This document shows, in pieces, positions 46,847 through 56,568 of a stretch of 64,000 nt of DNA; the first letter of the stretch is position 1; the number at the start of each line of letters is the position of its first letter. A model generated the notes under the pieces. The model was not told the DNA's origin. It was given only the letters and a program-made list of their open reading frames with translations, and did no database searches. Source of the stretch: Pedobacter sp. MC2016-24 (GTDB taxonomy: Bacteria; Bacteroidota; Bacteroidia; Sphingobacteriales; Sphingobacteriaceae); contig NZ_JADFBX010000004.1 in the NCBI RefSeq assembly GCF_015223055.1, positions 310,001 to 374,000 on the forward strand, given 5' to 3'. Made by a program: the position numbers and the translations under genes.

Positions 46847-46892
46847 CACCTCAATAAAAAAATAAACAATTTAAAATAATAATTATTAAACA

Positions 46893-47204
46893 ATGTACGC
46901 AATAGTAAATATAGCAGGACAGCAATTCAAAGTTGCAAAAGACCAGCACCTTTTTGTACACCGTTTGCAAGGAGATGAAGGCGCTAGTATTGAATTTGAC
47001 AATGTATTGTTGGTTGAAGATGGTGGCAAAATCACTGTAGGTGCTCCTACACTGAAAGGCGCTTCAGTTTCAGCTAAAATCGTGTCTCATTTAAAAGGTG
47101 ATAAAGTAATCGTTTTCAAAAAGAAACGTAGAAAAGGTTACAAAAAGAAAAATGGTCACCGCCAGTATTTCACCAAAATCCAGATCTCTGGTATCAGTTT
47201 ATAA
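46893..47204 (+). CDS. rplU: 50S ribosomal protein L21
   Basis: The 103-residue protein is the typical length for L21. It begins [20 protein letters not shown] and ends with the RNA-binding block [19 protein letters not shown]. It binds 23S rRNA early in large-subunit assembly. As in most bacteria, rpmA follows (60 bases). The operon has a Bacteroidota promoter. Nothing odd was seen in this protein. Confidence 0.97.
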   Translation: MYAIVNIAGQQFKVAKDQHLFVHRLQGDEGASIEFDNVLLVEDGGKITVGAPTLKGASVSAKIVSHLKGDKVIVFKKKRRKGYKKKNGHRQYFTKIQISGISL

Positions 47205-47264
47205 TTATTGTTAAACAAAAAAGATTACCAATTTATATCGGGTAATTAAAAAATATAAAACAAG

Positions 47265-47681
47265 ATGGCACATAAAAAAGGAGCCGGTAGTTCCAGGAAC
47301 GGACGTGAATCGCATAGCAAACGTTTAGGTATCAAGATCTTTGGTGGTCAGGAAGCAATCTCTGGAAACATCATAGTACGCCAACGTGGTACGAAACACC
47401 ATCCTGATAAAGGAGTAGGTATTGGTAAAGACCATACTTTATTCGCTTTAGTTGATGGTACTGTAATCTTCAAAAAGAAACAAGACAATAAATCATACGT
47501 TTCTGTTTTACCTTTAACTGTAGCTAAAGAAGTTGCTGAGAAAAAAGCACCTGCTAAAAAAGCACCAGTAAAGAAAGCTGCTCCTGCAAAGGAAGCTGTA
47601 GCTGAAAAAGCACCTGCTAAAAAAGCACCTGCAAAGAAAGCTGTAAAAGCTGAAGCATCTGACGCTGCAGCAGCAGAATAA
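47265..47681 (+). CDS. rpmA: 50S ribosomal protein L27 with Ala/Lys-rich C-terminal tail
   Basis: Residues 1-85 are a normal L27: it begins [16 protein letters not shown] and contains [17 protein letters not shown] and [17 protein letters not shown]27 reaches the peptidyl-transferase centre through its N-terminus. L27 is usually about 85-95 residues, but this one has 138. The extra 50 or so residues (from about 88) are repeats of [13 protein letters not shown] sequence ending in DAAAAE. The tail resembles the histone-H1-like protein encoded at 57687. It should point away from the active site and may bind RNA or DNA; its role is unknown. A terminator follows. Confidence 0.95.
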   Translation: MAHKKGAGSSRNGRESHSKRLGIKIFGGQEAISGNIIVRQRGTKHHPDKGVGIGKDHTLFALVDGTVIFKKKQDNKSYVSVLPLTVAKEVAEKKAPAKKAPVKKAAPAKEAVAEKAPAKKAPAKKAVKAEASDAAAAE

Positions 47682-47705
47682 GAAGATTTATTTTACGACA
47701 TAAAA

Positions 47706-47737
47706 AAGACCGTAGCTTATTGCTACGGTCTTTTTTT
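47706..47737. terminator. Terminator after rpmA
   Basis: The 11-bp stem AAGACCGTAGC / GCTACGGTCTT with a 5-base loop and a T-run follows the rpmA stop by 24 bases. A-rich sequence on the other side could let it also serve the convergent XRE gene. Confidence 0.9.
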
Positions 47738-47755
47738 GTTTATTGTAATGCGGTG

Positions 47756-48118
47756 TCATTTGAACCTGGCGTGTTTTTGCTTGATGGCTTTAAGTTCATG
47801 CTCCATCGCCTGCAGCGAAGTGCTGAATTTTTTTAAACTACATTCCAGATCATCAATCATTTCACTGAGATTTACAGGGCTTTGCAGGGTTTGGCGCAAC
47901 TCCGCCCCATGCAACAACCAGTCATAGCTTTTGCTATAATATCTGGCAACTACGTGTAAAGTATTGAACGTGGGGAACTGATTTCCCAATTCTATTTGTG
48001 AGTAATTACTTCTGGATAAACCCAGGACAGTGGCGACTGTAGCTTGAGAAAGGCCGTTTTTAACCCTCAAATCCTTTATTCTTTCACCGATATCCTTCTT
48101 TGATAGAATTTCTTGCAT
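47756..48118 (-). CDS. XRE-family helix-turn-helix protein
   Basis: The 120-residue protein has an XRE/Cro-type helix-turn-helix (about 10-65: IGERIKDLRVKNGLSQATVA and LGLSRSNYSQIELGNQFP). The C-terminal half (about 75-120) is a predicted coiled coil that may serve dimerisation. It is a probable transcriptional regulator without known targets. It converges on rpmA and shares that terminator. No phage or toxin partner lies beside it. Confidence 0.85.
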   Translation of the reverse strand: MQEILSKKDIGERIKDLRVKNGLSQATVATVLGLSRSNYSQIELGNQFPTFNTLHVVARYYSKSYDWLLHGAELRQTLQSPVNLSEMIDDLECSLKKFSTSLQAMEHELKAIKQKHARFK

Positions 48119-48321
48119 AAGTAATATATATTTCGTTGATTTGTGAATGGCAGGTATGTATTAAACTATGTTGAAGGCAATTTTAGCTCCATATTTTTTT
48201 TTAGTGATCAATATATTAATAATAATGGATTACCGGCCCCCTAACTAACGCTCAGAAATGATTTCAAAGGATGTATTTATGATAATGAATGAGAATTACA
48301 ATAGCTTAAATCACGTCAACC

Positions 48322-49287
48322 ATGTTAAATAGAGACATTTGCGAATATACAAATAGCTCATTTTTTTTGATTGATAAAAATTATCAGCTATTGTCTTTTG
48401 AGATTGATTCATTGGATAATCTAGGTGTTTTCCTGGAAAGAGTTCCCGCCGTTGGGGTGTCAATCGGGGAAATTATTGCTCATAAGTACAGGAAGAATTT
48501 TCTCAGTTTACTTGCCCGCGCTTTCGAATGTAACTGTCTGAGCATCTTACAGAAGTTTGCTGTGATCAATGGAAATGATCTCGTTGTAGATATTGTTTTT
48601 ACGCCTATAGGGAAAGCTTCGGAAGAAGTTGATGCAGTGAGTTGCAGCATCATCAACATCATGGAAAGCACAGATCCCCTGCGCATGCTCCGTCAGTATT
48701 CACACGTCACCTCGCATGAGCTCAGAGCGCCCATTACCAATATTCTGAGTTTGTCCACCATCAACAATTACCAGCACCTGGAAACATATAACATTCAGAA
48801 AATCAATCAGCTGCTTGGCGACATCAACATGCAGGCCCTCAAGTTAGACCGCATTATACAAACGCTAAACCAGATGCTTAACCGGAAGGAGGAACCTGCG
48901 GTCTTTAATTCCTTGCAAAGCAGTTCGGAAAGCCAGCATATTGTCTTGGTGGATGATGATGTGGTCACCAACAAGATGCACCAGATGCTGATCAAGCGGC
49001 ATGCGAGTGATAAGAACCTGGTTTTATTCAACGATCCTGAACTGGCGCTGGACTATATCCGTGAGCACCATCCGGACTTGATTCTGCTGGATTTGCACAT
49101 GCCTGAAATTGATGGCTGGAAGTTTTTGGAATTGCTGGAAGCGCAGCGCATATTTATTGATGTGATCATCGTATCTTCTTCCATTGACCCGCTGGAACGG
49201 TCGAGGGCCCGGTCATTTTCCTGTGTAAAGGATTTTTATACCAAGCCCTTAACCATTGAGGCTGTTCAGCAGTTGTTGACGCATTAG
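48322..49287 (+). CDS. PAS-like / HisKA / receiver protein lacking a kinase ATPase domain
   Basis: The 321-residue cytoplasmic protein has three parts. Residues 1-115 look like a PAS domain (FFLIDKNYQLLSFEID at the start). Residues about 120-190 form a HisKA dimerisation helix pair with His132 in TSHELRAPITNIL. After a short linker, residues about 205-320 are a complete receiver: acidic pocket VDDD (211-213), Asp257 in LILLDLHMPEIDGW, Ser in IIVSSS and Lys308 in YTKPL. No HATPase_c N, G1 or G2 boxes exist between them; the HisKA runs straight into the linker. It cannot phosphorylate itself unless another kinase acts in trans. It may be a phosphorelay shuttle. Confidence 0.85.
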   Translation: MLNRDICEYTNSSFFLIDKNYQLLSFEIDSLDNLGVFLERVPAVGVSIGEIIAHKYRKNFLSLLARAFECNCLSILQKFAVINGNDLVVDIVFTPIGKASEEVDAVSCSIINIMESTDPLRMLRQYSHVTSHELRAPITNILSLSTINNYQHLETYNIQKINQLLGDINMQALKLDRIIQTLNQMLNRKEEPAVFNSLQSSSESQHIVLVDDDVVTNKMHQMLIKRHASDKNLVLFNDPELALDYIREHHPDLILLDLHMPEIDGWKFLELLEAQRIFIDVIIVSSSIDPLERSRARSFSCVKDFYTKPLTIEAVQQLLTH

Positions 49288-49293
49288 TAGCCC

Positions 49294-50262
49294 TTAATAT
49301 TCCCTGTTCATCAATTGATTGGCAAGCAGGTTCAATTGCGCTTTTCTGTCTTCATCAACTGCCAGGTTTTTTAAGGCTTCAAATGCCTGGTCAGAGTATT
49401 TTCTCATTTCTGCATCGGCCAACGTCCTGATGTCGTAGGTGTCGTACAATGCAGTAATGTTCCTGATCTTTTCGTGCTGGTTACTGTTGCTGCTTTGTAA
49501 TTCCAACTCTGCCAGGTGATTTTCATTCACCAGTTCTTTCAATTTAAGCAGCATTAAGGTTTTCTTATTTGCAATGATATCGCCGCCAATCTGTTTGCCA
49601 AATTTCTCAGGATCTCCATATACATCTAAGATATCGTCCTGTAGCTGGAAGGCGATGCCCAGGTTCTCTCCAAATTTGTAAAGCTGGTTGGCATCCTCTG
49701 CTGTGGCACCGGCCACCTGAGCGCCCAGTTTCATTGCACCGCCAATCAGTACCGCAGTCTTTAACCGGATCATGTTGATGTACTCGTCAATGTGCACGAC
49801 TTCTCGTTCTTCAAATTCCATGTCCAGCTGCTGACCTTCACAAACGCCCTGAGCGGTGGTGTTAAAGGTATCCAGTGCATCTTTCAGTACTTCCTGATGT
49901 AACTTCGACAAATGCTTGTTCGACTCAACCATCATCACATCACCACTTAAAATGGCATTATTTACGCCCCACTTTTCATGAACAGTTTGTTTGCCGCGGC
50001 GTAAAGGTGCGTTGTCCATAATGTCATCATGGATCAAGGTGAAATTATGGAAGGTCTCAATGGCTAAAGCCGCAGGAATGGCTGTTTCAATCTCAGTTTT
50101 AAATAAATTTGCGGCCATCAGAACCAGCGCTGGTCTGATTCTTTTTCCGCCCAGACTCATGATGTAGCTGATCGGTTCATAAAGCTTTGCCGGTTGTTTT
50201 GGATATTGAATGTGCTGAATTGCGTTTTCTATAACTTCTTGTAATTGGGTAGGAGTATACAT
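49294..50262 (-). CDS. Polyprenyl diphosphate synthase (trans-isoprenyl synthase)
   Basis: The 322-residue enzyme adds isopentenyl units to an allylic diphosphate. The first Asp-rich motif is LIHDDIMDNAPLRRG and the second is FQLQDDILDVYGD. GGKRIRPALVL near the start binds diphosphate. Chain length cannot be read with confidence; farnesyl, geranylgeranyl or longer quinone-tail products are possible. It lies 37 bases downstream of rnr on the same strand and is probably co-transcribed. Its stop is 6 bases from that of the PAS-HisKA-receiver gene. Confidence 0.93.
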   Translation of the reverse strand: MYTPTQLQEVIENAIQHIQYPKQPAKLYEPISYIMSLGGKRIRPALVLMAANLFKTEIETAIPAALAIETFHNFTLIHDDIMDNAPLRRGKQTVHEKWGVNNAILSGDVMMVESNKHLSKLHQEVLKDALDTFNTTAQGVCEGQQLDMEFEEREVVHIDEYINMIRLKTAVLIGGAMKLGAQVAGATAEDANQLYKFGENLGIAFQLQDDILDVYGDPEKFGKQIGGDIIANKKTLMLLKLKELVNENHLAELELQSSNSNQHEKIRNITALYDTYDIRTLADAEMRKYSDQAFEALKNLAVDEDRKAQLNLLANQLMNREY

Positions 50263-50299
50263 TTTTTACTGGAGGAAATTTACCTGGATATCTATTGTT

Positions 50300-52429
50300 T
50301 TATTGGATTAATGAAAAATCGATCTGTCGTTTAGCCAGATCTACTTTTTTAACTTTCACAAGCACTTCGTCACCCAGCTGATATTTCTTTTGTTTACGCT
50401 GGCCAACAATGCAGTAGTTTTTCTCATCGAGGACATAAAAATCGTCGGTGATGTCTCTCAAACGGATCATGCCTTCACACTTATTGTCAATCAGTTCCAC
50501 ATACATGCCCCATTCGGTTACACCTGAAATGATGCCTGGGAAAGTATTACCTACATTTTCTTCCAGGTATTCTGCCTGTTTGTACTTGATCGAAGCACGT
50601 TCCGCATCAGCAGCCCTTTTTTCCATGGCCGATGAATGTGATGCTGCAATTTCATACTGTTCGGCATCCGCTGATTTTTCATGATTTAAATAGGCAGCCA
50701 GCAGGCGATGCACCATTACATCGGGATAACGTCTGATTGGAGAGGTGAAATGGGTGTAATGATCGAAAGCCAGGCCGTAGTGACTGGTTTTCTTAGTGGT
50801 ATATACTGCTTTGGCCATGGAGCGTATGGCCAGTTGTGTCAATACATTTTGTTCTTTTTTCCCTTCTACATCTTCCATCAGGTAGTTCAATGATTTCGCG
50901 ATGTCTTTGTCGGTCTTCATATTGATTTTGTACCCAAAGCGTGCGGCAAACAAGGCAAAGTTGCCCAGGTTTTCCAGGTTAGGCGAATCGTGTGAACGGT
51001 AAATGAAAGTGTATTTTTGCTTGCCTTTGCCTTTTTTAGCAATAAACTCAGCTACTTTCTTATTGGCCAGGAGCATAAAATCTTCAATCAGCTTATGCGC
51101 ATCTTTACGTTCTTTTACGTATACGCCAATCGGTTTGCCAAAATCGTCGAGTTTAAACTTAACCTCTGTGCTTTCAAAGCTGATTGCCCCATTTTTAAAC
51201 TTCCGGTCGCGTAAGATATAGGCCAGCTCATTCAGCTTAGTAATTTCTTCCACATGATCACCTTGTTTAGTCTCAATTACTTCCTGGGCTTCTTCATAAC
51301 TAAAGCGGCGGTTGGAATGGATTACTGTCCGCCCGAACCATTCCTGGATGATATTTGCTTGCTGATCAAGTTCAAATACTGCGGCAAAACAAAGTTTATC
51401 TTCATGTGGCCTGAGGGAACAGACCCCATTACTTAAACGCTCCGGCAACATCGGAATCACGCGGTCGACCAGGTAAACTGATGTAGCTCTTGAATAAGCT
51501 TCTTTGTCGAGTTCCGAATTTGGTGTTACGTAATAAGATACATCTGCAATGTGCACACCAATTTCATAATTCCCATTTTCCAGTTTTTTAAAGGAAATGG
51601 CATCGTCAAAATCTTTGGCATCTGCCGGGTCAATCGTAAAAGTTACGGTATCCCTAAAATCCTTACGGTCTTTCAGGTCGGCTTCGCTAACCTGTTCGGG
51701 AATGGCATTGGCTTCATTTTCTACTGCAGGCGGGAAGGCGAGCGGAAAACCATATTGTGCCAGTATGGCGTTCATTTCCGTATTGTTTTCACCCTGTTCA
51801 CCCAGGATGTTGATGACTTTTCCAATTGGGTTTTTAACGCCTTCCGGCCAGTCTGTAATGGCTACCTGTACTTTTTGGCCATTTTTTGCACCATTCAGAT
51901 CGGTCAGGGGCACAAAAATATCGTGCAGCATTTTACGGTCGTCAATGTTTACAAAAGCAAAACGGTCTGAAATTCTAATGACCCCGATGAAATCGGTTTT
52001 GGCGCGCTGGATAATTTCCACCACTTCACCTTCATTTTTACGGCCACTTTTCTTGGCGTATATGTATACTTTTACCCGGTCGCCATGCAGGGCATTGTGT
52101 AACTTCCTGGCGGAGACGAAAACGTCTTTTTCAAACTCATCATCGGGGATGATGAATGCAGCACCGTCCGCGGTCATGTCAACCTTACCATTGATAAAGG
52201 TTTTCAGGTCTTTCAACTTGAATTTTCCTTTTTCGGGTTCAGCAAAAATGCCTTTTTTAGCCTGTTCTTTTAAAACCTCTAAAATGGTTTCCCGGGCTGA
52301 TGGGTCAACAATATTTAATTTAGCAGAAATCTGCTTGTAGTTCAGTGCTTCATTTTTGTTTTTCTCTAAAACGTCGCTAATTAGTTGGATTAAAACGAGT
52401 TCTAAGTGAGAAGATTTCTTTTTTGCCAT
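50300..52429 (-). CDS. rnr: Ribonuclease R
   Basis: The 709-residue exoribonuclease degrades structured RNA 3' to 5'. It has a N-terminal winged/helix region, cold-shock-type domains (about 75-230), an RNB domain with catalytic acids in TIDPADAKDFDDAISF, and DHYTHFTSPIRRYPDVMVHR. A C-terminal S1 domain follows (PGIISGVTEWGMYVELI). The length is normal, with only a short basic tail. It is divergent from the MscS gene and leads a two-gene unit with the polyprenyl synthase gene. Confidence 0.96.
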   Translation of the reverse strand: MAKKKSSHLELVLIQLISDVLEKNKNEALNYKQISAKLNIVDPSARETILEVLKEQAKKGIFAEPEKGKFKLKDLKTFINGKVDMTADGAAFIIPDDEFEKDVFVSARKLHNALHGDRVKVYIYAKKSGRKNEGEVVEIIQRAKTDFIGVIRISDRFAFVNIDDRKMLHDIFVPLTDLNGAKNGQKVQVAITDWPEGVKNPIGKVINILGEQGENNTEMNAILAQYGFPLAFPPAVENEANAIPEQVSEADLKDRKDFRDTVTFTIDPADAKDFDDAISFKKLENGNYEIGVHIADVSYYVTPNSELDKEAYSRATSVYLVDRVIPMLPERLSNGVCSLRPHEDKLCFAAVFELDQQANIIQEWFGRTVIHSNRRFSYEEAQEVIETKQGDHVEEITKLNELAYILRDRKFKNGAISFESTEVKFKLDDFGKPIGVYVKERKDAHKLIEDFMLLANKKVAEFIAKKGKGKQKYTFIYRSHDSPNLENLGNFALFAARFGYKINMKTDKDIAKSLNYLMEDVEGKKEQNVLTQLAIRSMAKAVYTTKKTSHYGLAFDHYTHFTSPIRRYPDVMVHRLLAAYLNHEKSADAEQYEIAASHSSAMEKRAADAERASIKYKQAEYLEENVGNTFPGIISGVTEWGMYVELIDNKCEGMIRLRDITDDFYVLDEKNYCIVGQRKQKKYQLGDEVLVKVKKVDLAKRQIDFSLIQ

Positions 52430-52486
52430 AATCTATGTATGAATCATTCGAAGGTAACAATTTGAACTGAGTATTGTTGGATTTTG

Positions 52487-52494
52487 TATCTTTG
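52487..52494 (+). promoter_or_regulatory. -7 element of the MscS gene
   Basis: TATCTTTG matches TAnnTTTG, 38 bases before ATG 52533. TTTG at 52461-52464 is 22 bases upstream, slightly wide for a -33 element. Confidence 0.45.
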
Positions 52495-52532
52495 ATTGAG
52501 CTGCACAGGCTTTAACTTAACCCATATTTAAA

Positions 52533-53411
52533 ATGATTGAAGACAGAGAAAGAAAGACAGGAAAGGAAGTCTTAGTGATTATGATTAAGGCCCTTGTTTA
52601 CTTGCTGTTCGTCTATTTTTACATCAATAAACCCCGGTTTTATTTCGATTATCCTTTGGTCGATAAATTGGCTGGTGCAGTTATGGTTTTTCTGGGCCCA
52701 AGTTTAATCGTGTCCTTATTGCGGCTGATTATCATTTATTGGTACATCCGCAAGCATCGGTTTAAAAGCAATATCAAAGACAATTTTATCCTGGGCATCA
52801 ACCGCATTACTTCTATTCTGGATACGGTTTTTCTAGGAATGGCATTCGTATCTCTGCTCGACATCACGCTGAAGGAACTGGTATTTAGCGTTTCCATTGT
52901 TGCTGCTGCAGTTGCTTTAACCTTTAAGGATTATGTAACCAATATGATCAATGGTTTGATCATTATGTTCTCTGACAGGTTATCGCTTGGCGACCACATT
53001 CGTGTAGGCGATCACGAAGGAAAGATCCTGGACATTACGCTGATCAACATGATTTTACAGAACGAGGATAGTGATATGGTGATCATTCCCAATTCCGTGG
53101 TTTTCAGTTCGGTGATCGTCAATCAAAGCAAGCAAAACATTAAAAAGCTCAGTGTAGAATTTGACATGTTGTTGAGTAATGGGTACACGCCGGAGTATCT
53201 GGAAAACTACCTCAGTAAAGTTGTCGGTGATTACTCTGCAAATGTTGTTGAGGGTGGACTTAGTGTAAAAACGATTTCCATCAATAAGGATGTTGTTGTT
53301 TTTAAGGTAATGGTTTTACTGAAGCACTACGACAAAGTAAAGGAGCGCGAAATCAGGCGCGCGATCAATACGGCGCTGATCCGGCTATCGGCTACTTTGA
53401 AAAAGGATTAA
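52533..53411 (+). CDS. MscS-family mechanosensitive channel
   Basis: The 292-residue protein has three to four membrane helices (about 15-33, 47-70, 92-115 and 118-140). The pore helix and its exit read VSIVAAAVALTFKDYVTNMI and the MscS beta domain starts LSLGDHIRVGDHEGKILDI. NEDSDMVIIPNSVVFSSVI is the typical beta-domain end. The channel opens under membrane tension and relieves osmotic shock. The gene stands alone and is divergent from rnr. A short gap separates it from the convergent ABC gene. Confidence 0.9.
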   Translation: MIEDRERKTGKEVLVIMIKALVYLLFVYFYINKPRFYFDYPLVDKLAGAVMVFLGPSLIVSLLRLIIIYWYIRKHRFKSNIKDNFILGINRITSILDTVFLGMAFVSLLDITLKELVFSVSIVAAAVALTFKDYVTNMINGLIIMFSDRLSLGDHIRVGDHEGKILDITLINMILQNEDSDMVIIPNSVVFSSVIVNQSKQNIKKLSVEFDMLLSNGYTPEYLENYLSKVVGDYSANVVEGGLSVKTISINKDVVVFKVMVLLKHYDKVKEREIRRAINTALIRLSATLKKD

Positions 53412-53453
53412 GGGGCAATGGTTTGTCGCCAGTCGTCATCCGGAAAGCGGTAT

Positions 53454-55157
53454 CTAACCTGGTATTGCGGCTATCAGCTGTTTGGTATACTCGGCTTGCG
53501 GATTGTTGTAAATATCTTCCGGAAATCCCTGTTCTTCAATTTTACCTTTATTCATCACAATCATGCGGTCTGAGATGTGTTTCACCACGGCCAGATCATG
53601 AGAGATGAAAATATAAGTCAGACCAAATTCCAGTTGCAGTTCCCGAAGTAAATTCAATACCTGCGCCTGTACTGACACATCCAAAGCTGAAACCGATTCG
53701 TCGCAAATGATGAATTTGGGTTTCAGGGCCAATGCGCGGGCAATGACAATACGCTGGCGCTGTCCACCAGAGAATTCATGTGGATAACGGTCAAAGTGTT
53801 CTGGTTTTAAATCAACCCTTTGCAATAGCTCCAGCACCTTTTTCTTGCGTTCGGCATCATTGCTGTACAACTTGTGCACCTGCAAAGGTTCCATGATCGC
53901 ATTACCTACAGTCAGGCGCGGATTTAAAGCAGAGTAGGGGTCTTGGAAGATAATCTGTACGTCCCTTCTCATTTTCCTCAGGGCTTTGGCATCGAGGCTT
54001 CTGATGTTGGTATTTTCAAAAATAACCTGACCTGATGTCGGCTCGACCAACCTCAATATACTACGGCCCAATGTGGTTTTGCCACAACCCGATTCACCCA
54101 CAAGGCCTAAAGTTTCGCCAGGAAAAACCTCCAGTGAAATGTCATCTACAGCTTTGACATAGGCTTTGGTTTTGCCGAATAATCCGGTGCTGATCGGGTA
54201 CCAGGTACACATGTTTTTCAGTTGTAACAAAGCGGGCTGGCTGTATAGTTCCGTCCTGCGTGCAGCAATTTCTTCCGGTGTATAGCTGTTTTGTGCCAGC
54301 ATGTGCTTGACATCGGCACCATTATTTTCAGCGTTCAGAAAGTCGGCAACAACGGGTAATTTTTTTAGCAAACGCTGTGGTGCCGGCCGGCAGGCCAGCA
54401 AGCCTTTGGTGTATGGATTTTGCGGATCGTTAAATAAGCTTTTAGCGGGACCCTGTTCTACCACCTGGCCTTTATACATGACTGCAACTTCGTCTGCGAT
54501 TTCACTGATTACAGCCAGATCATGTGAGATGAAGATCATGGCCATTTGCCGTTCTTCTTTCAGTTTAAGCAGTAATTCGAGTATGGTTTTTTGTACAGTA
54601 ACGTCCAGTGCTGTGGTTGGCTCATCGGCAATCAATAACTGCGGATTGCAGCTCAGGGCCATGGCAATCATGACCCGTTGTTTTTGTCCGCCCGATAACT
54701 GGTGCGGATAACTGTCAAATATATTTTCCGGGCGTGGCAAATGAACTTCTTTAAACAGTTCAATGGTCTGTCTTTTTGCCTCATGTTTGTCCACCTGCTG
54801 GTGTAACATAATGGCTTCTTTAACCTGATAACCGCAGGTAAAGACGGGGTTTAACGAAGTCATGGGTTCCTGAAAGATCATGGCAATTTTGTTGCCCCGG
54901 TATTTTTTGATTTCTTCTGCAGAAAGGTTTAATAAATTGATTTCATCAAACACGATTCCGCCTTCAATTTTGGTGCTTTGCGGATCGTGCAGCCGCATAA
55001 TGGAAAAAGAAGTTACCGATTTTCCGGATCCGGATTCACCTACAATACCCAGTACTTTACCTTTTTCTACAGTAAAGCTTACGTTACTAACGGCTTTAAA
55101 CCAGGATTTATCTTCCCGGTTCAAAAATTCAATGTTCAGGTTGTTTACGTTTAGCAT
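53454..55157 (-). CDS. Fused oligopeptide-type ABC transporter ATPase (DppD-DppF-like)
   Basis: The 567-residue protein contains two complete ABC ATPase domains in tandem. Domain 1 has [25 protein letters not shown] and [11 protein letters not shown]; domain 2 has [28 protein letters not shown] and [12 protein letters not shown]. The oligopeptide/nickel-type C-terminal extension [10 protein letters not shown] follows the first. ATG 55157 is chosen (MLNVNN), 57 bases inside the longest frame, because it gives the standard start. Such fusions power a peptide importer whose permeases and binding protein are encoded elsewhere. None of these partners is in the window. Confidence 0.93.
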   Translation of the reverse strand: MLNVNNLNIEFLNREDKSWFKAVSNVSFTVEKGKVLGIVGESGSGKSVTSFSIMRLHDPQSTKIEGGIVFDEINLLNLSAEEIKKYRGNKIAMIFQEPMTSLNPVFTCGYQVKEAIMLHQQVDKHEAKRQTIELFKEVHLPRPENIFDSYPHQLSGGQKQRVMIAMALSCNPQLLIADEPTTALDVTVQKTILELLLKLKEERQMAMIFISHDLAVISEIADEVAVMYKGQVVEQGPAKSLFNDPQNPYTKGLLACRPAPQRLLKKLPVVADFLNAENNGADVKHMLAQNSYTPEEIAARRTELYSQPALLQLKNMCTWYPISTGLFGKTKAYVKAVDDISLEVFPGETLGLVGESGCGKTTLGRSILRLVEPTSGQVIFENTNIRSLDAKALRKMRRDVQIIFQDPYSALNPRLTVGNAIMEPLQVHKLYSNDAERKKKVLELLQRVDLKPEHFDRYPHEFSGGQRQRIVIARALALKPKFIICDESVSALDVSVQAQVLNLLRELQLEFGLTYIFISHDLAVVKHISDRMIVMNKGKIEEQGFPEDIYNNPQAEYTKQLIAAIPG

Positions 55158-55249
55158 CTCAGCAGCAAGGTAGTAATTTGATCTGATACTATTTGATATT
55201 AAACGGGCATTCATAAGGTATATTCCGCTTGTTTGTTTAATTTTGCGCC

Positions 55250-56563
55250 ATGGAAAGAGAAATTCTTGATACCAAGCGTAAAGCTTTAAAGATTAACTTA
55301 AACCCTAAGATTTACGGGACCTTCGCTGAGATTGGGGCGGGACAAGAAGTAGCCCGGAATTTTTTTACTGCAGGTGCTGCATCTGGTACAGTAGCTAAAA
55401 CCATGTCGGCTTACGACATGACTTTTAGTGATGCCATTTACGGCGTAGAGGAGTCGGGGAGATATGTGAGCCAGTCGCGCTTGCTAAAAATGTTGCATCA
55501 TGAGTTCGGTTTGCTGACTGAGCGTCTGAATACGGAGAAATATGATGACCGGACCTTTTTTGCTTTTGCAGATACGGTTACGACCTTAAATTACAATAAA
55601 TCCAATGATCCGCATGGCTGGATCGGTATCCGTTTCCAGGCTGAGCCGGGTGGCGAGCCAAATGAAATCTTTTTCCATGTGCGCCTGCTGGACACAGATT
55701 CTGCGCTGCAACAAAATGTATTGGGTATCATCGGGGTAAACCTGGTATATGCTGCATTTTATTTCAACCAGGACCCGAGAACCATGATTGAATCGCTGGC
55801 GGATAACCTGACGGTAGGGTCGGTCGAGATTGACCTGATTTCGGTTAATGGACCTGTATTTAAAGATGTCAACAACATCTTGCTCAACCTGTACCTGATT
55901 GTTAAGGATTTCTCTGATGCTGCCATTTTTGATTCACTGGGAAAACCATGTTTGCCAAAAGATCTTTTGTATAAAAAAGACATCATGATTTTGCGCACCA
56001 AATATGCTCAGAAATCCAATCCTAACTTCAGCATGCTCAACAAGGCGGTTGATCAGTTTGTACGTACTGAAAATGTAAAGCAGGATAACCTGAGCGTACT
56101 CATTGAAGTACTCATGTCTAATGTGCTGACCGCAGATGAAGAGCTGCCTGAAAACATTGACCTGAATGCCGTAGCCAAAAGGGCAGAAGAGATGTGCAAT
56201 ACCGGTAACCTGGTTATTGTATCCAACTTTACGCGCCACAACAAACTGGCCAAATACCTGGACCGCTGCCGTCCAAAAAGTGTGGGCATTTCTACCAATA
56301 TCAACAACTTGAAATTTGTATTCAATTCCAGTAATTTTGGCGAGAATTATTCCAGCCAGTTGCTAAGTTATGTGAGTGATATGTTTAGCAAAAATGTGAA
56401 GCTTTTTGCCTATCCCTTTTTAGATAAGAAAACCAATGCGGTCATTACAAGTTCAAATATGCCGGTTACCCCGGATGCAAAACCCTTATTTGACTTCCTG
56501 AAGGTGAACGGTTACATCACTGATATTGAAGACTACAGCGAAGCTGATGTTAAAACGGTATAG
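55250..56563 (+). CDS. Conserved protein of unknown function, 437 residues
   Basis: The 437-residue protein is soluble with no signal peptide or membrane helix. It starts MEREILDTKRKALKINLNPK and carries IYGTFAEIGAGQEVARNFF and TAGAASGTVAKTMSAYDM near the start. The middle has LTVGSVEIDLISVNGPVF. I believe relatives in Bacteroidota have sometimes been named nicotinamide-mononucleotide adenylyltransferases, but I see no nucleotidyltransferase HxGH or other catalytic motif. So I leave function open. It stands alone, with a -7 element TAATTTTG (55238-55245) ending 4 bases before ATG 55250, and converges on the GNAT gene. Confidence 0.8.
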   Translation: MEREILDTKRKALKINLNPKIYGTFAEIGAGQEVARNFFTAGAASGTVAKTMSAYDMTFSDAIYGVEESGRYVSQSRLLKMLHHEFGLLTERLNTEKYDDRTFFAFADTVTTLNYNKSNDPHGWIGIRFQAEPGGEPNEIFFHVRLLDTDSALQQNVLGIIGVNLVYAAFYFNQDPRTMIESLADNLTVGSVEIDLISVNGPVFKDVNNILLNLYLIVKDFSDAAIFDSLGKPCLPKDLLYKKDIMILRTKYAQKSNPNFSMLNKAVDQFVRTENVKQDNLSVLIEVLMSNVLTADEELPENIDLNAVAKRAEEMCNTGNLVIVSNFTRHNKLAKYLDRCRPKSVGISTNINNLKFVFNSSNFGENYSSQLLSYVSDMFSKNVKLFAYPFLDKKTNAVITSSNMPVTPDAKPLFDFLKVNGYITDIEDYSEADVKTV

Positions 56564-56568
56564 CACTG

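Noticed and set aside
48119..48321. Possible small gene or RNA between the XRE gene and the PAS-HisKA-receiver gene
   Set aside because: AT-rich without a stable hairpin, start or motif; nothing could be supported.
51597..52340. Long plus-strand open frame of 247 codons opposite rnr
   Set aside because: It mirrors the real RNase R coding sequence, has no family pattern and a Ser/Phe-rich composition typical of an antisense shadow.
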